Below, in pieces: positions 8,257 to 17,782 of a DNA stretch of 64,000 nt. The notes under the pieces are model-generated. The model had not been told where the DNA came from, ran no database searches, and saw only the letters and a list, made by a program, of their open reading frames with translations. The position numbers and the translations under genes were made by a program. Source of the stretch: Enterobacter pseudoroggenkampii. GTDB lineage: Bacteria; Pseudomonadota; Gammaproteobacteria; Enterobacterales; Enterobacteriaceae. The stretch is from assembly GCF_026420145.1 (NCBI RefSeq), contig NZ_JAPMLV010000001.1, forward strand, positions 1,302,001-1,366,000, given 5' to 3'. Each line of letters opens with the position of its first letter. The first letter of the stretch is position 1.

Positions 8257-10896
8257 ATGAAGGGTAAATACAAAGCCGCTCTTGCGCTTTTACTGCTGTT
8301 CATATTGTTGCCGCTGACGCTGCTGATGACGCTCGCCCAGTGGGTACCGACGCTCGCCGGGATCTGGCTGCCCGTCGGGACGCGCATCGCTTTCGAAGAG
8401 AGTCCGAAACTGACTCGCCACGCGCTGGTGATCCCCGATCTTCGCTATCTGGTTGAAGACTGCGAAATTGCCCGCATCGATAACGTGACGCTGTCACATC
8501 CCAGCCGCTGGAAGCTGGATATCGGCGCGCTGGATCTTAACTCCGTTTGCCTGAGCAAAATTCCCCAGTCCGCGCCGTCAACGGTTGCTCCCAAAACGCT
8601 GGCCCAGTGGCAGGCGGTATTGCCCAATACCTGGCTTACGGTTCACCGCCTGACGCTGTCGCCCTGGCAGCAGTGGCAGGGTGAGCTTAATGCGTCGCTG
8701 ACCCCGTCCAGCCAGGAGATCGCCTATAAAGGCGAGCAGGTCAGCATTAAAGGCACGCTTCGCGGCCAAACGCTCTCGGTCAGCCAGTTTGATGTACAGC
8801 TCCCGGACCAGCCGCAGCCGATTAAGCTGGTGGGCGAGTTTACTTTGCCGCTGGTTCCGGACGGCGTGCCGGTGAAAGGCCACGCGGTGGCGACCTTTAA
8901 CGTGCCACAGTTAACGTCCCTGGTCGACGCCGATCTGGACTGGGAAGAGAATCAGGGACAGCTGGTGGTGATGGCGCGGGACAACCCCGATCCGCTGCTC
9001 GACCTGCCGTGGCAGATCACGGCGGAGCAGCTGAACATCAGCGACGGGCGCTGGAACTGGGATCTCTCGGGTATGCCGCTGAGCGGGCGGGTGTCCCTTC
9101 GTGCAGACAACTGGCAGCAGGGGCTGGAGAAAACAACCCTGACCGGACGACTGAATGTGCTGACGCACGGCGATGCGGGGAAAGGCAACGCGGTACTGAA
9201 TATTGGGCCCGGCAGGCTCAGTATGGAAAACAGCGACATGCCCCTGCATCTCAGCGGCGAGGCGAAGCAAAACGATCTCATTCTTTACGCCAAATTGCCC
9301 GCTACGCTGACCGGCAGCCTGTATGAACCGCAGCTGGCCTTTGAGCCGGGCGCGCTGCTCCGCTCGCGCGGGCGCATCATCAATTCGCTCGATATCGATG
9401 AAATCCGCTGGCCGCTGGCGGGCGTGAAGCTGACGCAGAAGGGCGTGGACGGTCGTTTACAGGCGATTCTGCGCGCCCATGAAAACGAGATGGGTGATTT
9501 TGAACTCCACCTGGACGGCCAGGCCAATGACTTTTTACCTGATAACGGCCTGTGGCAGTGGCGCTACTGGGGAAAAGGCGGTTTTACGCCGATGCATGCC
9601 CGCTGGGATGTCGCCGGGAAAGGCGAGTGGCGCGACAACCTTATTGAGCTGACGGCGCTCTCCACCGGTTTTGACAAGCTCCAGTACGGCACGATGGAGG
9701 TCAGCAAGCCGCGTCTGGTGCTGGATCAGCCGGTACGCTGGTTGCGCGATGCCGAAAAACCGGCCTTCAGCGGCGCGCTGTCGCTCAATGCAGGACAAAC
9801 CCGTTTCTCCGGCGGCAGCGTGTTGCCGCCCTCGGTCCTGACCTTCAGCGTCGACGGCACCGACCCGACAATTTTTCAGTTTAAGGGCGACCTCCATGCG
9901 GACAAAATCGGTCCGGTACAGGTGAACGGTCGTTGGGATGGCGTGCGCCTGCGCGGGCAGGCCTGGTGGCCGAAACAGTCCCTCACCGTATTCCAGCCTT
10001 TGATCCCGCCGGACTGGAAAATGACGCTGCGCGACGGGGAGCTTTATGCGCAGGTCGCCTTCTCGGCGGCGGCCGATCAGGGCTTTGAAGCGGGCGGGCA
10101 CGGCGTGCTGAAATCCGGCAGCGCCTGGATGCCGGACAACCAGATTAACGGCGTCGACTTTGTGCTGCCGTTCCGCTTCAGCGAGGGAACCTGGTCCCTC
10201 GGCACGCGCGGTCCGGTCACGTTGCGCATCGGCGAAGTGGAAAACCTGGTGACCGCGCGCAACATTACTGCAGATTTACAGGGCGATTATCCCTGGACGG
10301 AGGACAGTCCTCTGCTGCTCACCAACGTGAAGGTGGAAACCCTCGGCGGGAAGATCACCATGCAGCAGCTGCGGATGCCGCAGCACGATCCGGCCCTGCT
10401 GCGGGTGGACAATATCTCTTCGAGCGAGCTGATTAGCGCCGTCAATCCGAAGCAGTTTGCCATGTCAGGGCCGGTGAGCGGGGCACTGCCGTTCTGGCTG
10501 GACAACGAAAAATGGATCATTAAAGATGGCTGGCTGACCAACCCGGGGCCCATGACGCTGCGCATCGACAAAGATACGGCCGACGCCATCGTGAAAGATA
10601 ATATGGCTGCGGGTGCCGCGATTAACTGGCTCCGCTATATGGAAATTTCGCGTTCGTGGACGAGAATCAATTTAGATAACCTGGGTGAATTAACCATGCA
10701 GGCGACCATCAAGGGGACCAGCCGGGTCGATGGCAAAAGCAGCTCCGTCAACCTGAACTATACCCACGACGAGAATGTCTTTACCCTCTGGCGCAGTCTG
10801 CGTTTTGGGGACAACCTGCAAACCTGGTTTGAGCAACATGCGGCGATACCTGCTCCCCGCAGTTCGACTGGCAAGGAAAGTGAGGAACAACAATGA
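8257..10896 (+). CDS. ydbH: AsmA-like protein YdbH
   Basis: Large inner-membrane-anchored periplasmic protein, 879 residues, of the AsmA-like group with TamB and YhdP. These three act redundantly in phospholipid transport to the outer membrane in E. coli. Seen: N-terminal membrane helix (about 7-27, LALLLLFILLPLTLLMTLAQW), then a long beta-rich repeat region without catalytic motifs and a C-terminal DUF748/YdbH-type domain. It overlaps ynbE by four bases (ATGA), so the three genes ydbH-ynbE-ydbL form one coupled operon. Confidence 0.93.
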   Translation: MKGKYKAALALLLLFILLPLTLLMTLAQWVPTLAGIWLPVGTRIAFEESPKLTRHALVIPDLRYLVEDCEIARIDNVTLSHPSRWKLDIGALDLNSVCLSKIPQSAPSTVAPKTLAQWQAVLPNTWLTVHRLTLSPWQQWQGELNASLTPSSQEIAYKGEQVSIKGTLRGQTLSVSQFDVQLPDQPQPIKLVGEFTLPLVPDGVPVKGHAVATFNVPQLTSLVDADLDWEENQGQLVVMARDNPDPLLDLPWQITAEQLNISDGRWNWDLSGMPLSGRVSLRADNWQQGLEKTTLTGRLNVLTHGDAGKGNAVLNIGPGRLSMENSDMPLHLSGEAKQNDLILYAKLPATLTGSLYEPQLAFEPGALLRSRGRIINSLDIDEIRWPLAGVKLTQKGVDGRLQAILRAHENEMGDFELHLDGQANDFLPDNGLWQWRYWGKGGFTPMHARWDVAGKGEWRDNLIELTALSTGFDKLQYGTMEVSKPRLVLDQPVRWLRDAEKPAFSGALSLNAGQTRFSGGSVLPPSVLTFSVDGTDPTIFQFKGDLHADKIGPVQVNGRWDGVRLRGQAWWPKQSLTVFQPLIPPDWKMTLRDGELYAQVAFSAAADQGFEAGGHGVLKSGSAWMPDNQINGVDFVLPFRFSEGTWSLGTRGPVTLRIGEVENLVTARNITADLQGDYPWTEDSPLLLTNVKVETLGGKITMQQLRMPQHDPALLRVDNISSSELISAVNPKQFAMSGPVSGALPFWLDNEKWIIKDGWLTNPGPMTLRIDKDTADAIVKDNMAAGAAINWLRYMEISRSWTRINLDNLGELTMQATIKGTSRVDGKSSSVNLNYTHDENVFTLWRSLRFGDNLQTWFEQHAAIPAPRSSTGKESEEQQ

Positions 10897-11084
10897 AAAA
10901 GATGGCTGGTGTGCTCACCGTTGCCGTTGCCGCGCTACTGTCCGGCTGTACGCCGCGTATTGAAGTCGCTGCGCCAAAGGAGCCGATTACCATCAATATG
11001 AATGTCAAAATCGAACATGAGATCCACATCAAGGTCGATAAAGATGTTGAAACCCTGCTGAAATCGCGCAGCGATCTGTTCTGA
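10893..11084 (+). CDS. ynbE: YnbE family lipoprotein
   Basis: 63-residue outer-membrane lipoprotein: signal peptide with lipobox LLSGC (Cys about 19), then an almost invariant short tail rich in ITINMNVKIEHEIHIKVDKDVE. In E. coli YnbE partners YdbH, completing its beta-groove at the outer membrane. Start overlaps the ydbH stop. Confidence 0.93.
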   Translation: MKKMAGVLTVAVAALLSGCTPRIEVAAPKEPITINMNVKIEHEIHIKVDKDVETLLKSRSDLF

Positions 11085-11091
11085 GGACGCC

Positions 11092-11409
11092 ATGAAACGA
11101 GTAGCTCTGATTTTGCTGGCGCTGGGGATGAACGTGCAGGCAGCTGCGCTGACCTTAAACGATGCCCGGGCCCAGGGGCGCGTGGGGGAAACCCTCAGCG
11201 GTTATCTTGCCCCGGTTCAACAGGACGCGGAAACGCTGGCGCTGGTTAATCGCATCAACGCGGCGCGCACGGAAAACTACCAGAAGCTGGCTGACAGCAA
11301 TAATTTGCCGGTCGATGAAGTGGCCAAAATGGCAGGGCAGAAACTGGTTGCCCGCGCGCAGCCGGGCGAATACGTGAAGGGCATTAACGGAAAATGGCTC
11401 AAAAAGTAG
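11092..11409 (+). CDS. ydbL: YdbL, DUF1318 periplasmic protein
   Basis: 105 residues with a signal peptide (MKRVALILLALGMNVQAAA) and the DUF1318 pattern LNDARAQGRVGETLSGYL, VNRINAART, AQPGEYVKGINGKWLKK. In E. coli it is thought to act as a chaperone-like control on YdbH-YnbE multimerisation. Seven bases after ynbE, last gene of the operon, convergent with feaR with no gap. Confidence 0.92.
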   Translation: MKRVALILLALGMNVQAAALTLNDARAQGRVGETLSGYLAPVQQDAETLALVNRINAARTENYQKLADSNNLPVDEVAKMAGQKLVARAQPGEYVKGINGKWLKK

Positions 11410-12330
11410 CTAGCGGTAGCGCCTGCGGTATTCACCAGGCGAGACGCCAAAACGCTGCTTAAACGCCGTTGAAAAATGGCTATGGTCGGTGAACCCCCAG
11501 CTGTAGCCAATGCCCGCCAGCTTTTCATCATCACCGGCAGCGCGCAGGACCTGCGCGCAGAGATCCAGACGACGGTTTTTGATGTACTGCGCCACCACCA
11601 GCCCTTTCTCGGCAAACATGCGGTAGAGGCTGCGCACGGACATACCGCTCTCGGCGGCAATCCATTCCGGGCGCAGCGATTCAGACTGAATATGGTCGTC
11701 AATCAGCGCCACCACATGCTGGAACTGGCGCTCCTTGCGCGGCTGAATGATTTCACGCTGCTGGAAAGCGGGACGAAGCAGACAGATCATCGCCTCGAGC
11801 GCCGCTTCACTTTCGCGGTCACTCAGGTCGGGATTGCTCATGCTCTCCATCAGCAGGCGATGGCTCAGCTGTACCGTGGGCAAGGTGCGCGAAAGGGCGG
11901 TCGCGCAGCTTATCTCCTGGAAACGACACTGCTGCTCAATTATCTGACGGGGAACCAGCAGCGAAATCTGGCGGGACTTTTCCCGCCAGTTGATCGAGCA
12001 GGGACGCGACGCGTCAATCAGCGTGATATCACCGGTCCTGAGTAGCGCGCGACGGTCATCCTGTTCAATTTCCGCGCTGCCTTCTAGCTGGAACACGGTA
12101 TAGAACCAGGCATCGTTACTCTGCGTGATCTCCTGACGGGAGCGGAACAGATTAACGCCGCCTGCGGTCACGGTACTGAGCTTCAGGCTGCGCGCATAGC
12201 TGGTCTCCAGCTCGCCGTAGAATTTTCCCTCGGTGGGCTGCGCGTTAAAACGCCCGCAAACCTGGTTAATTTGCGCCAGCCACTGCTGATACTGTTCCTG
12301 CTCGCTTGCACACGCCATCGTTTCTCTCAC
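11410..12330 (-). CDS. feaR: Transcriptional activator FeaR (AraC family)
   Basis: Activator of tynA and feaB in response to aromatic aldehydes. 306 residues: an N-terminal sensing region with DAWFYTVFQLEGSAEIEQDDR and GDITLIDASRPCSINW, as in E. coli FeaR, and a C-terminal double helix-turn-helix AraC domain (about 205-306, RPEWIAAESGMSVRSLYRMFAEKG ... GFTDHSHFSTAFKQRFGVSPGEYRR). It is divergent from feaB and its stop abuts ydbL. Tandem operator-like repeats are found before both feaB and tynA. Confidence 0.94.
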   Translation of the reverse strand: MRETMACASEQEQYQQWLAQINQVCGRFNAQPTEGKFYGELETSYARSLKLSTVTAGGVNLFRSRQEITQSNDAWFYTVFQLEGSAEIEQDDRRALLRTGDITLIDASRPCSINWREKSRQISLLVPRQIIEQQCRFQEISCATALSRTLPTVQLSHRLLMESMSNPDLSDRESEAALEAMICLLRPAFQQREIIQPRKERQFQHVVALIDDHIQSESLRPEWIAAESGMSVRSLYRMFAEKGLVVAQYIKNRRLDLCAQVLRAAGDDEKLAGIGYSWGFTDHSHFSTAFKQRFGVSPGEYRRRYR

Positions 12331-12457
12331 TGCACCGTCAACGTTTTCGCATTGTTACATTTGTGTTGCATTTTGTCAGAGCTATGAGGCTGACTATAGG
12401 AAAGAACACTCACCGGTAACAGCGATATAAGCGGCAATTATCGCGATTTGCGGAGCC

Positions 12458-12499
12458 TGTCACAGGTGGCAAAGCGAATGTCACAGAGACAAAAGCGAG
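12458..12499 (+). promoter_or_regulatory. Tandem FeaR binding sites upstream of feaB
   Basis: Two 21-bp direct repeats, 12458-12478 and 12479-12499, abut exactly. Each begins TGTCACAG and has AAA at positions 14-16 and a GCGA end, matching the FeaR pattern TGKCA-N8-AAA. The 21-bp period is two helical turns, usual for AraC-type activators. They end about 60 bp before the feaB start codon. Confidence 0.75.
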
Positions 12500-12559
12500 A
12501 ATGCAAAACCCCACTTAGACTGGATGGACACCCTGCGAAGAATAACGAAGGAGTATCCT

Positions 12560-14059
12560 ATGTCTGAATCACAGGTGGCCATTCAGCCTGCCGTACAACA
12601 ATTTTTAGACCGACAGCATGGCCTGTGGATTGAAGGGCGTCAGGCCGCATCGGACAGTGAAAAGCGGCTGAACGTCTACAACCCGGCCACGGGCGAAGTC
12701 ATTGCCTCGACTGCCGATGCCAGCGTCGACGACGTTGACCGTGCCGTCATGTCCGGCTGGCGCGCGTTTGTCGCCCGCAGCTGGGCCGGAAAACTCCCGG
12801 CGGAGCGCGAGCGGATCCTGCTCCATTTCGCCGATCTGGTGGAACAGCACAGCGAAGAGCTGGCCCAGCTTGAAACGCTGGAGCAGGGGAAATCCATTAA
12901 CATTTCCCGCATGTTTGAAGTCAGCTGCACCCTGAACTGGATGCGCTATACCGCCGGGCTGACCACCAAAATTACGGGTAAGACCCTCGACCTTTCCATC
13001 CCGCTGCCGCAGGGCGCCCGCTATCAGGCGTGGACGCGTAAAGAGCCGGTTGGCGTGGTGGCCGGGATTGTGCCCTGGAACTTCCCGCTGATGATCGGGA
13101 TGTGGAAAGTGATGCCTGCGCTGGCCGCGGGCTGCTCTATCGTCATCAAGCCGTCAGAAACCACGCCGCTGACCATGCTGCGCGTAGCGGAACTGGCCAG
13201 CGAAGCGGGCATCCCGGACGGGGTGTTCAACGTGGTGACCGGGAGCGGCGCGGTGTGTGGCGCAGCGCTGACCTCGCATCCGCATATTGCAAAGGTGAGC
13301 TTCACCGGCTCAACGGCGACGGGTAAGCAAATTGCCCGTGCGGCGGCGGACACGCTAACCGGCGTGACCCTGGAGCTGGGCGGGAAAAACCCGGCTATTG
13401 TACTGAAAGACGCCGACCCGGCGTGGGTGATCGAAGGCCTGATGACCGGCAGCTTCCTGAACCAGGGGCAGGTGTGCGCGGCGAGCTCGCGCATCTATAT
13501 TGAAGCGCCGCTGTTTGACACGCTGGTCAGCGGGTTTGAGCAGGCGGTGAAATCCCTGAGCGTCGGGCCGGGCATGTCGCCGGAGGCGTTTATCAACCCG
13601 CTGGTGTCGCGCGCCCACTGTGACAAGGTGCAGACCTTCCTTGATGAGGCGAAGTCGCGCAACGCGGAGCTAATCGTCGGTAACCGGGGGCCGGAAGGCA
13701 AAGGCTATTACGTTGCGCCTACGCTGGTGGTGAACCCGGATGCCTCGCTGCGCCTGACCCGCGAAGAGGTGTTTGGCCCGGTGGTCAACGTGGTGCGCGT
13801 CGCCGACGGTGAAGAGGCGCTTCAGCTGGCAAACGACAGCGACTATGGCCTGACGGCCAGCGTCTGGACGCAAAATATCAGCAAGGCGCTGGAGTATACC
13901 GACCGGCTGCAGGCGGGCACCGTCTGGGTAAACAGCCATACGCTGATCGACGCCAACCTGCCGTTCGGCGGCATGAAGCAGTCCGGTACGGGGCGTGACT
14001 TTGGTCCGGACTGGCTGGACGGCTGGTGTGAAACCAAGTCGGTGTGCGTGCGGTATTAA
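12560..14059 (+). CDS. feaB: Phenylacetaldehyde dehydrogenase
   Basis: NAD-dependent oxidation of phenylacetaldehyde to phenylacetate, linking TynA to the paa pathway. Aldehyde dehydrogenase of 499 residues from the chosen ATG, which follows GAAGGAGT; a longer reading from 12524 lacks a ribosome site. Seen: GIVPWNFPL, catalytic Glu in LELGGKNPA, catalytic Cys in QVCAASSR, and the C-terminal [15 protein letters not shown] segment. Preceded by tandem FeaR sites and followed by a strong hairpin. Confidence 0.95.
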   Translation: MSESQVAIQPAVQQFLDRQHGLWIEGRQAASDSEKRLNVYNPATGEVIASTADASVDDVDRAVMSGWRAFVARSWAGKLPAERERILLHFADLVEQHSEELAQLETLEQGKSINISRMFEVSCTLNWMRYTAGLTTKITGKTLDLSIPLPQGARYQAWTRKEPVGVVAGIVPWNFPLMIGMWKVMPALAAGCSIVIKPSETTPLTMLRVAELASEAGIPDGVFNVVTGSGAVCGAALTSHPHIAKVSFTGSTATGKQIARAAADTLTGVTLELGGKNPAIVLKDADPAWVIEGLMTGSFLNQGQVCAASSRIYIEAPLFDTLVSGFEQAVKSLSVGPGMSPEAFINPLVSRAHCDKVQTFLDEAKSRNAELIVGNRGPEGKGYYVAPTLVVNPDASLRLTREEVFGPVVNVVRVADGEEALQLANDSDYGLTASVWTQNISKALEYTDRLQAGTVWVNSHTLIDANLPFGGMKQSGTGRDFGPDWLDGWCETKSVCVRY

Positions 14060-14066
14060 AAACATT

Positions 14067-14092
14067 GCCGGGTAACGCTGCGGTTACCCGGC
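14067..14092 (+). terminator. feaB terminator hairpin
   Basis: Perfect 10-bp stem GCCGGGTAAC / GTTACCCGGC with a 6-nt loop, eight bases after the feaB stop. T-tail is weak. Confidence 0.65.
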
Positions 14093-14109
14093 AGGCTTTA
14101 ACCCGGCGG

Positions 14110-14724
14110 CTATTTCAATGCTGCGGCAATGACCGATGGAATAGCGTCAAACGCCTGCGCAACGCCTTTAGTCCTGACTTCTTCACTGCGCGTAGCCCCT
14201 TCAGCACGGACAAATTCCACTCTGTCGATACCCAGAAAACCAAAGAATCGCTGCAGGTACCTCTCCTGAAAATCCATGTCTTCGATTGGCGTACCGTGAT
14301 ATATCCCGCCGCGGGTTGAAACGACAATAATCCTCTTGCCGGTCGCATGCCCCACCGGGCCCGTCGGGGTATAGCTAAAGGTTTTTCCCGGCTGGGCGAG
14401 TCGATCTAACCAGGCTTTAAGCTGAGTTGAGACGGAGAAGTTATACATAGGCGCACCTATCACGATGAGGTCGCTATTGAGAAATTCGTTCACAAGTTCC
14501 CCGGACAGCGCGTGTTCGCGGACATCTTCAGCCGTCGCATCGGTGGCTATCCGCAGCGGCCGGAACCCAGCAGCAACGGTGCCGGTGAGATGGGCGATGG
14601 GGGTTTTAACGACGTCGCGATAGACCACCTTCTCTGACGCGATCTGGCGAACCACCTCTGCCGTCAGCTGACGTGAAAGTGAGAACTCGCCGTTAATACT
14701 TGAATCTATATGCAGGATATTCAT
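14110..14724 (-). CDS. FMN-dependent NADH-azoreductase family protein
   Basis: Flavodoxin-fold quinone/azo reductase, 204 residues, similar to AzoR: MNILHIDSSINGEFSLSR (FMN phosphate loop), APMYNFSVSTQLKAWLDRLAQPGKTFSY, and STRGGIYHGTPIEDMDFQERYLQ. It probably uses NADH to reduce quinones or other electrophiles by two electrons. Its start overlaps the stop of the upstream hydrolase gene by four bases, so both are one operon. It is probably a paralogue, not E. coli azoR itself, given the location. Confidence 0.88.
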   Translation of the reverse strand: MNILHIDSSINGEFSLSRQLTAEVVRQIASEKVVYRDVVKTPIAHLTGTVAAGFRPLRIATDATAEDVREHALSGELVNEFLNSDLIVIGAPMYNFSVSTQLKAWLDRLAQPGKTFSYTPTGPVGHATGKRIIVVSTRGGIYHGTPIEDMDFQERYLQRFFGFLGIDRVEFVRAEGATRSEEVRTKGVAQAFDAIPSVIAAALK

Positions 14725-15485
14725 TTCTCTGTTTCCTTTGCGTCGGTTTGGGTTGCTTGTTCGATAAACTGACTCACGGCGTGCGGGTGGGAAATCATCG
14801 ACATATGGCTGCTCTTAATACGCAGGACGGTGGCGTTCATGGTGCCGGCGAGCTGCTGCTGGATACCGGGAGAGAGGGCGCGATCCTCTTCGGTTATCAG
14901 ATACCATGAGGGTTTTTCACGCCATGCTGCATGTTCTACCTTCTCGCTGAAGGCGCTTGCCGCGATAGGCTGCTGCGTTGCCGTCAGCAGTTTTACGCGT
15001 TTGAGGGGCAGATCGTTGGCCATCGTGCGCTGATAGGCAGCAGGATCGTCCAGCCAGATTAACCCTTTTTTATCCGGGCGCATGTCGGCCATCGGGGCGT
15101 TGAGGCGGGTAAGAAGAGAGGTAACCGATTCACCGCTGTCGGGGGCAAGGGCGGAGAGAAAAACCAGTTTTTTCACCTTCGGGTTATTGCCTGCCTGAGT
15201 GATGACCGCGCCGGCCCAGGAGTGGCCAACAAGCACTACGTCCCCTTGCTGACGGTCGATGACACGCTCTGTGGCGGCGACGTCCTCTTCAAGCGAAGTC
15301 AGAGGGTTTTGCACTGCCGTGACGTGGTAGCCCCGGGTCTGCAAACGGCCTATCACTTCCTGCCAGACGGAACCATCGGTAAAGGCACCATGCACGAGGA
15401 TGATGTTATTAATCCGCGCCTGCACAGACTGCGATGCAGCCATGCAAAGCAAGGAAAGAAGAACGGGCAAGCGTGTCGGTTTCAT
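14721..15485 (-). CDS. Secreted alpha/beta hydrolase
   Basis: 254 residues from the chosen start, which gives a clean signal peptide (MKPTRLPVLLSLLCMAASQSVQA). A longer reading to 15521 lacks a ribosome site and hides the signal. Seen: oxyanion HGAFTDGSVW, nucleophile elbow GHSWAG, and a late His in KSSHMSMISHP, the pattern of salicylate esterase/methylesterase-like hydrolases. Periplasmic location is inferred. First gene of an operon with the azoreductase, divergent from a GlxA-type regulator. Confidence 0.85.
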   Translation of the reverse strand: MKPTRLPVLLSLLCMAASQSVQARINNIILVHGAFTDGSVWQEVIGRLQTRGYHVTAVQNPLTSLEEDVAATERVIDRQQGDVVLVGHSWAGAVITQAGNNPKVKKLVFLSALAPDSGESVTSLLTRLNAPMADMRPDKKGLIWLDDPAAYQRTMANDLPLKRVKLLTATQQPIAASAFSEKVEHAAWREKPSWYLITEEDRALSPGIQQQLAGTMNATVLRIKSSHMSMISHPHAVSQFIEQATQTDAKETEK

Positions 15486-15552
15486 AAGCGTGACGTAATT
15501 TCCTGAGAGACGTTGAATCACAGTGTAACGAGAGACGCAAAGAGGCTTGTAG

Positions 15553-15587
15553 TGTCTGAAATGACTGTTAACATACGAAATCAGACA
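15553..15587. promoter_or_regulatory. Inverted repeat in divergent promoter
   Basis: TGTCTGA (15553-15559), 21 bp, TCAGACA (15581-15587), with TGTTAACA near its centre. Located between the hydrolase/azoreductase operon and the AraC-type regulator, so a likely binding site for that regulator. Confidence 0.45.
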
Positions 15588-15606
15588 TTTTACTCAGGCC
15601 TGAATC

Positions 15607-16593
15607 ATGAGAATTGCCATTTTAGCGTTACCCGGAAGCATGAAATCCGCCGTGGCTGGGCTCTGCGACATGTTCTGGCTGGCTAACGAAGTGATTGCCC
15701 AGCAGCCGGACGGCGAGGGCATTTCGCCTTTTGAGGCGGTCATCATCACGGCGGAAGGAAAACCGGTCCCGGACGCGCAGGGGCGGCCGATCGAGGCCGA
15801 AGCGAGCTTTGTTACCGGAGGAACCTTCGATCTCGTGATTGCCTGCGGGATGAAGCTTGACGAGCAGAAACGCCCGGTCTCGCCAGAGGCCGTCCTTGAG
15901 GCTGGCGCATGGCTGCGCGGCCAGTATGATAAAGGCGCGATGCTTGCGGGAGCCTGTGCCGGTGGGTTGGTTCTCGCCGAGGCGGGGATCCTCAATGGCC
16001 GGGCATGCACGACGACCTGGTGGCTTTACCATACTTTCCGCCAGCGTTATCCGCTGAGCAAACCTGTCTGGGGTAAAGCGCTGGTGCAGGATGCACGGGT
16101 TATCACATCCGGTGGCCCGCTCTCGTGGGTTGACCTGGCGCTGCATATCATCCGTCTGCACGCCGGGCAGAAGCTGGCGCGTCTGACGGCCGATATGGCC
16201 GTGGCTGACAGCCAGCCGTTATCTCAGCAGGTTTACGCGCCAGCAGGTTTTTTAAATTCAGTCCATCCGATGATAATGAAAGCGGAACATATCGTCCGGT
16301 ATGAAAATCCGGCGATTACCGTAGAACAGCTTGCCCGGGCGCTGAATATGACCACTCGTACCCTTCACCGAAAAATGGCGGAGGAGATGAATGAAAGCCC
16401 TAAAAACTTTTTGACGCGCATGCGCATTGAAAAGGCAATGCGTCTCCTGGAGCAACCGGGGTACGCAATAACGGAGATTGCCAGCGCTTGCGGTTACGCT
16501 GACGACACGGCATTCAGGCGCGCTTTTACGGGGGTGACGGGCATGTCGCCCGGTCAATACCGCAAATGGATCGCCGAGCGTCATGCGGAATAG
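15607..16593 (+). CDS. GlxA-type AraC family regulator
   Basis: 328 residues. N-terminal DJ-1/PfpI-like domain (about 1-195) with the elbow segment GACAGGLVLAEAGIL and TTWW, and C-terminal AraC double helix-turn-helix (about 225-328: ITVEQLARALNMTTRTLHRKM ... SACGYADDTAFRRAFTGVTGMSPGQYRKW). Members respond to small molecules and activate adjacent genes; the hydrolase/azoreductase operon is the obvious target. The effector is unknown. Confidence 0.9.
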   Translation: MRIAILALPGSMKSAVAGLCDMFWLANEVIAQQPDGEGISPFEAVIITAEGKPVPDAQGRPIEAEASFVTGGTFDLVIACGMKLDEQKRPVSPEAVLEAGAWLRGQYDKGAMLAGACAGGLVLAEAGILNGRACTTTWWLYHTFRQRYPLSKPVWGKALVQDARVITSGGPLSWVDLALHIIRLHAGQKLARLTADMAVADSQPLSQQVYAPAGFLNSVHPMIMKAEHIVRYENPAITVEQLARALNMTTRTLHRKMAEEMNESPKNFLTRMRIEKAMRLLEQPGYAITEIASACGYADDTAFRRAFTGVTGMSPGQYRKWIAERHAE

Positions 16594-16602
16594 CCGCCGT
16601 TC

Positions 16603-17709
16603 TCACCGGCATACTCGATCCCGCCCGGCCTCCTTGGCCCGATACAGCGCAGCATCGGCGCGGGCGATGATCTCGGTGCCTGCTAACCCCTCCGCCATGC
16701 TCGCAATCCCCATGCTCACGGTGACATGGTCGCTAACGGTTGACGCGCTGTGTGGTATGGCTTCCGCGCGCAGGCCGTCCTGAATACGCAGGGCAACCTT
16801 TTCCGCGATGTTTTCCGGGCAATTGAAGAGAATGACCACGAACTCCTCGCCGCCGTAGCGCGACACCACATCGTCAGGTGTGCGCACCGACTGCTTCAGC
16901 ACCCGCGCCACGCGGGTCAGACAGTCGTCGCCTGCCTGGTGCCCGTAGGTGTCGTTGTAGAGCTTGAAGTAATCGATATCCAGCATAATCACCGAGAAGG
17001 TTTTCTTCTGCTCAACCGCGTTTTCCAGCACCACCTCCATTTTCCGGCGATTGGCGGTTTTGGTTAACGGATCCTGATGCGCCAGCGCATCCAGTCTGGA
17101 GATCAGCAGCTGATTTTGCTGATTACGCCGCCAGGCCTCGTCAAACCAGCTCAACAGAATGAAACGCCCGCAGATCAGGATCAGCGTAAAGACGCTCCAG
17201 ATGACGACGAAGTGAAGGTTGAGGCCATCGTTCCGTATCCAGCTTGCTATCGGCAGGGTGATCCAGAGCGGGAGCACAAAGGCGAGCAGCCCTTCAGGAT
17301 AAAAATAGAGCGCCGTTAAGCCGGCGAGTAATAAAATGACGCACAGCGGCCAGACGTGAGGCAGCAGCAGCTGGGTGATAAACCAGAAGCAGGAGACCGA
17401 CCAGATGGCGCTACAGATAAACAAGACCACGCTGATACCGGCGATACGCCGCCAGGCCATCAGGATCAGCGCTGCTGAGAGGATGATAATGCCAAGCATG
17501 GAGGCATCGACCATTCTCGTCAGCTGCGGCGAGTGGGGATAAAGGGGATCGCTGGCCTTAAGCAGAACGTGTCGCAGCAGGATCATCACCGCGAAGCTGA
17601 TATTGACGAAGGCCAGCCACGGCAGGTTCATCGCCAGCCCGTGCATGACCATGGCATGGCGCGTTGGCCAGGTTGCCCGTTCAAGTCTCGGTTTTTTTCT
17701 TTTTTCCAT
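16603..17709 (-). CDS. Membrane diguanylate cyclase (GGDEF)
   Basis: Likely makes cyclic-di-GMP. 368 residues: six or so membrane helices (about 25-190) without a recognisable sensor name, then a GGDEF domain (about 210-368) with DPLTKTANRR, DIDYFKLYNDTYGHQAGDD and an intact GGEEF. The RxxD inhibitory site is off-register (RTPDD puts Thr at the Arg position), so product inhibition may be weak. Not one of the E. coli cyclases I can name. Its start lies near the end of the sulfatase gene but on the same strand with a hairpin between. Confidence 0.88.
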   Translation of the reverse strand: MEKRKKPRLERATWPTRHAMVMHGLAMNLPWLAFVNISFAVMILLRHVLLKASDPLYPHSPQLTRMVDASMLGIIILSAALILMAWRRIAGISVVLFICSAIWSVSCFWFITQLLLPHVWPLCVILLLAGLTALYFYPEGLLAFVLPLWITLPIASWIRNDGLNLHFVVIWSVFTLILICGRFILLSWFDEAWRRNQQNQLLISRLDALAHQDPLTKTANRRKMEVVLENAVEQKKTFSVIMLDIDYFKLYNDTYGHQAGDDCLTRVARVLKQSVRTPDDVVSRYGGEEFVVILFNCPENIAEKVALRIQDGLRAEAIPHSASTVSDHVTVSMGIASMAEGLAGTEIIARADAALYRAKEAGRDRVCR

Positions 17710-17748
17710 TGACGCTTTTTACCCTGTCTGGCGAACACGTGAAGCAGG

Positions 17749-17771
17749 AAAGGGCGGACGAACCGCCCTTT
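17749..17771 (-). terminator. Terminator after the alkylsulfatase gene
   Basis: Stem AAGGGCGG / CCGCCCTT with a 5-nt loop, just past the sulfatase stop and before the cyclase gene. Confidence 0.65.
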
Positions 17772-17782
17772 TGCATGCACCG

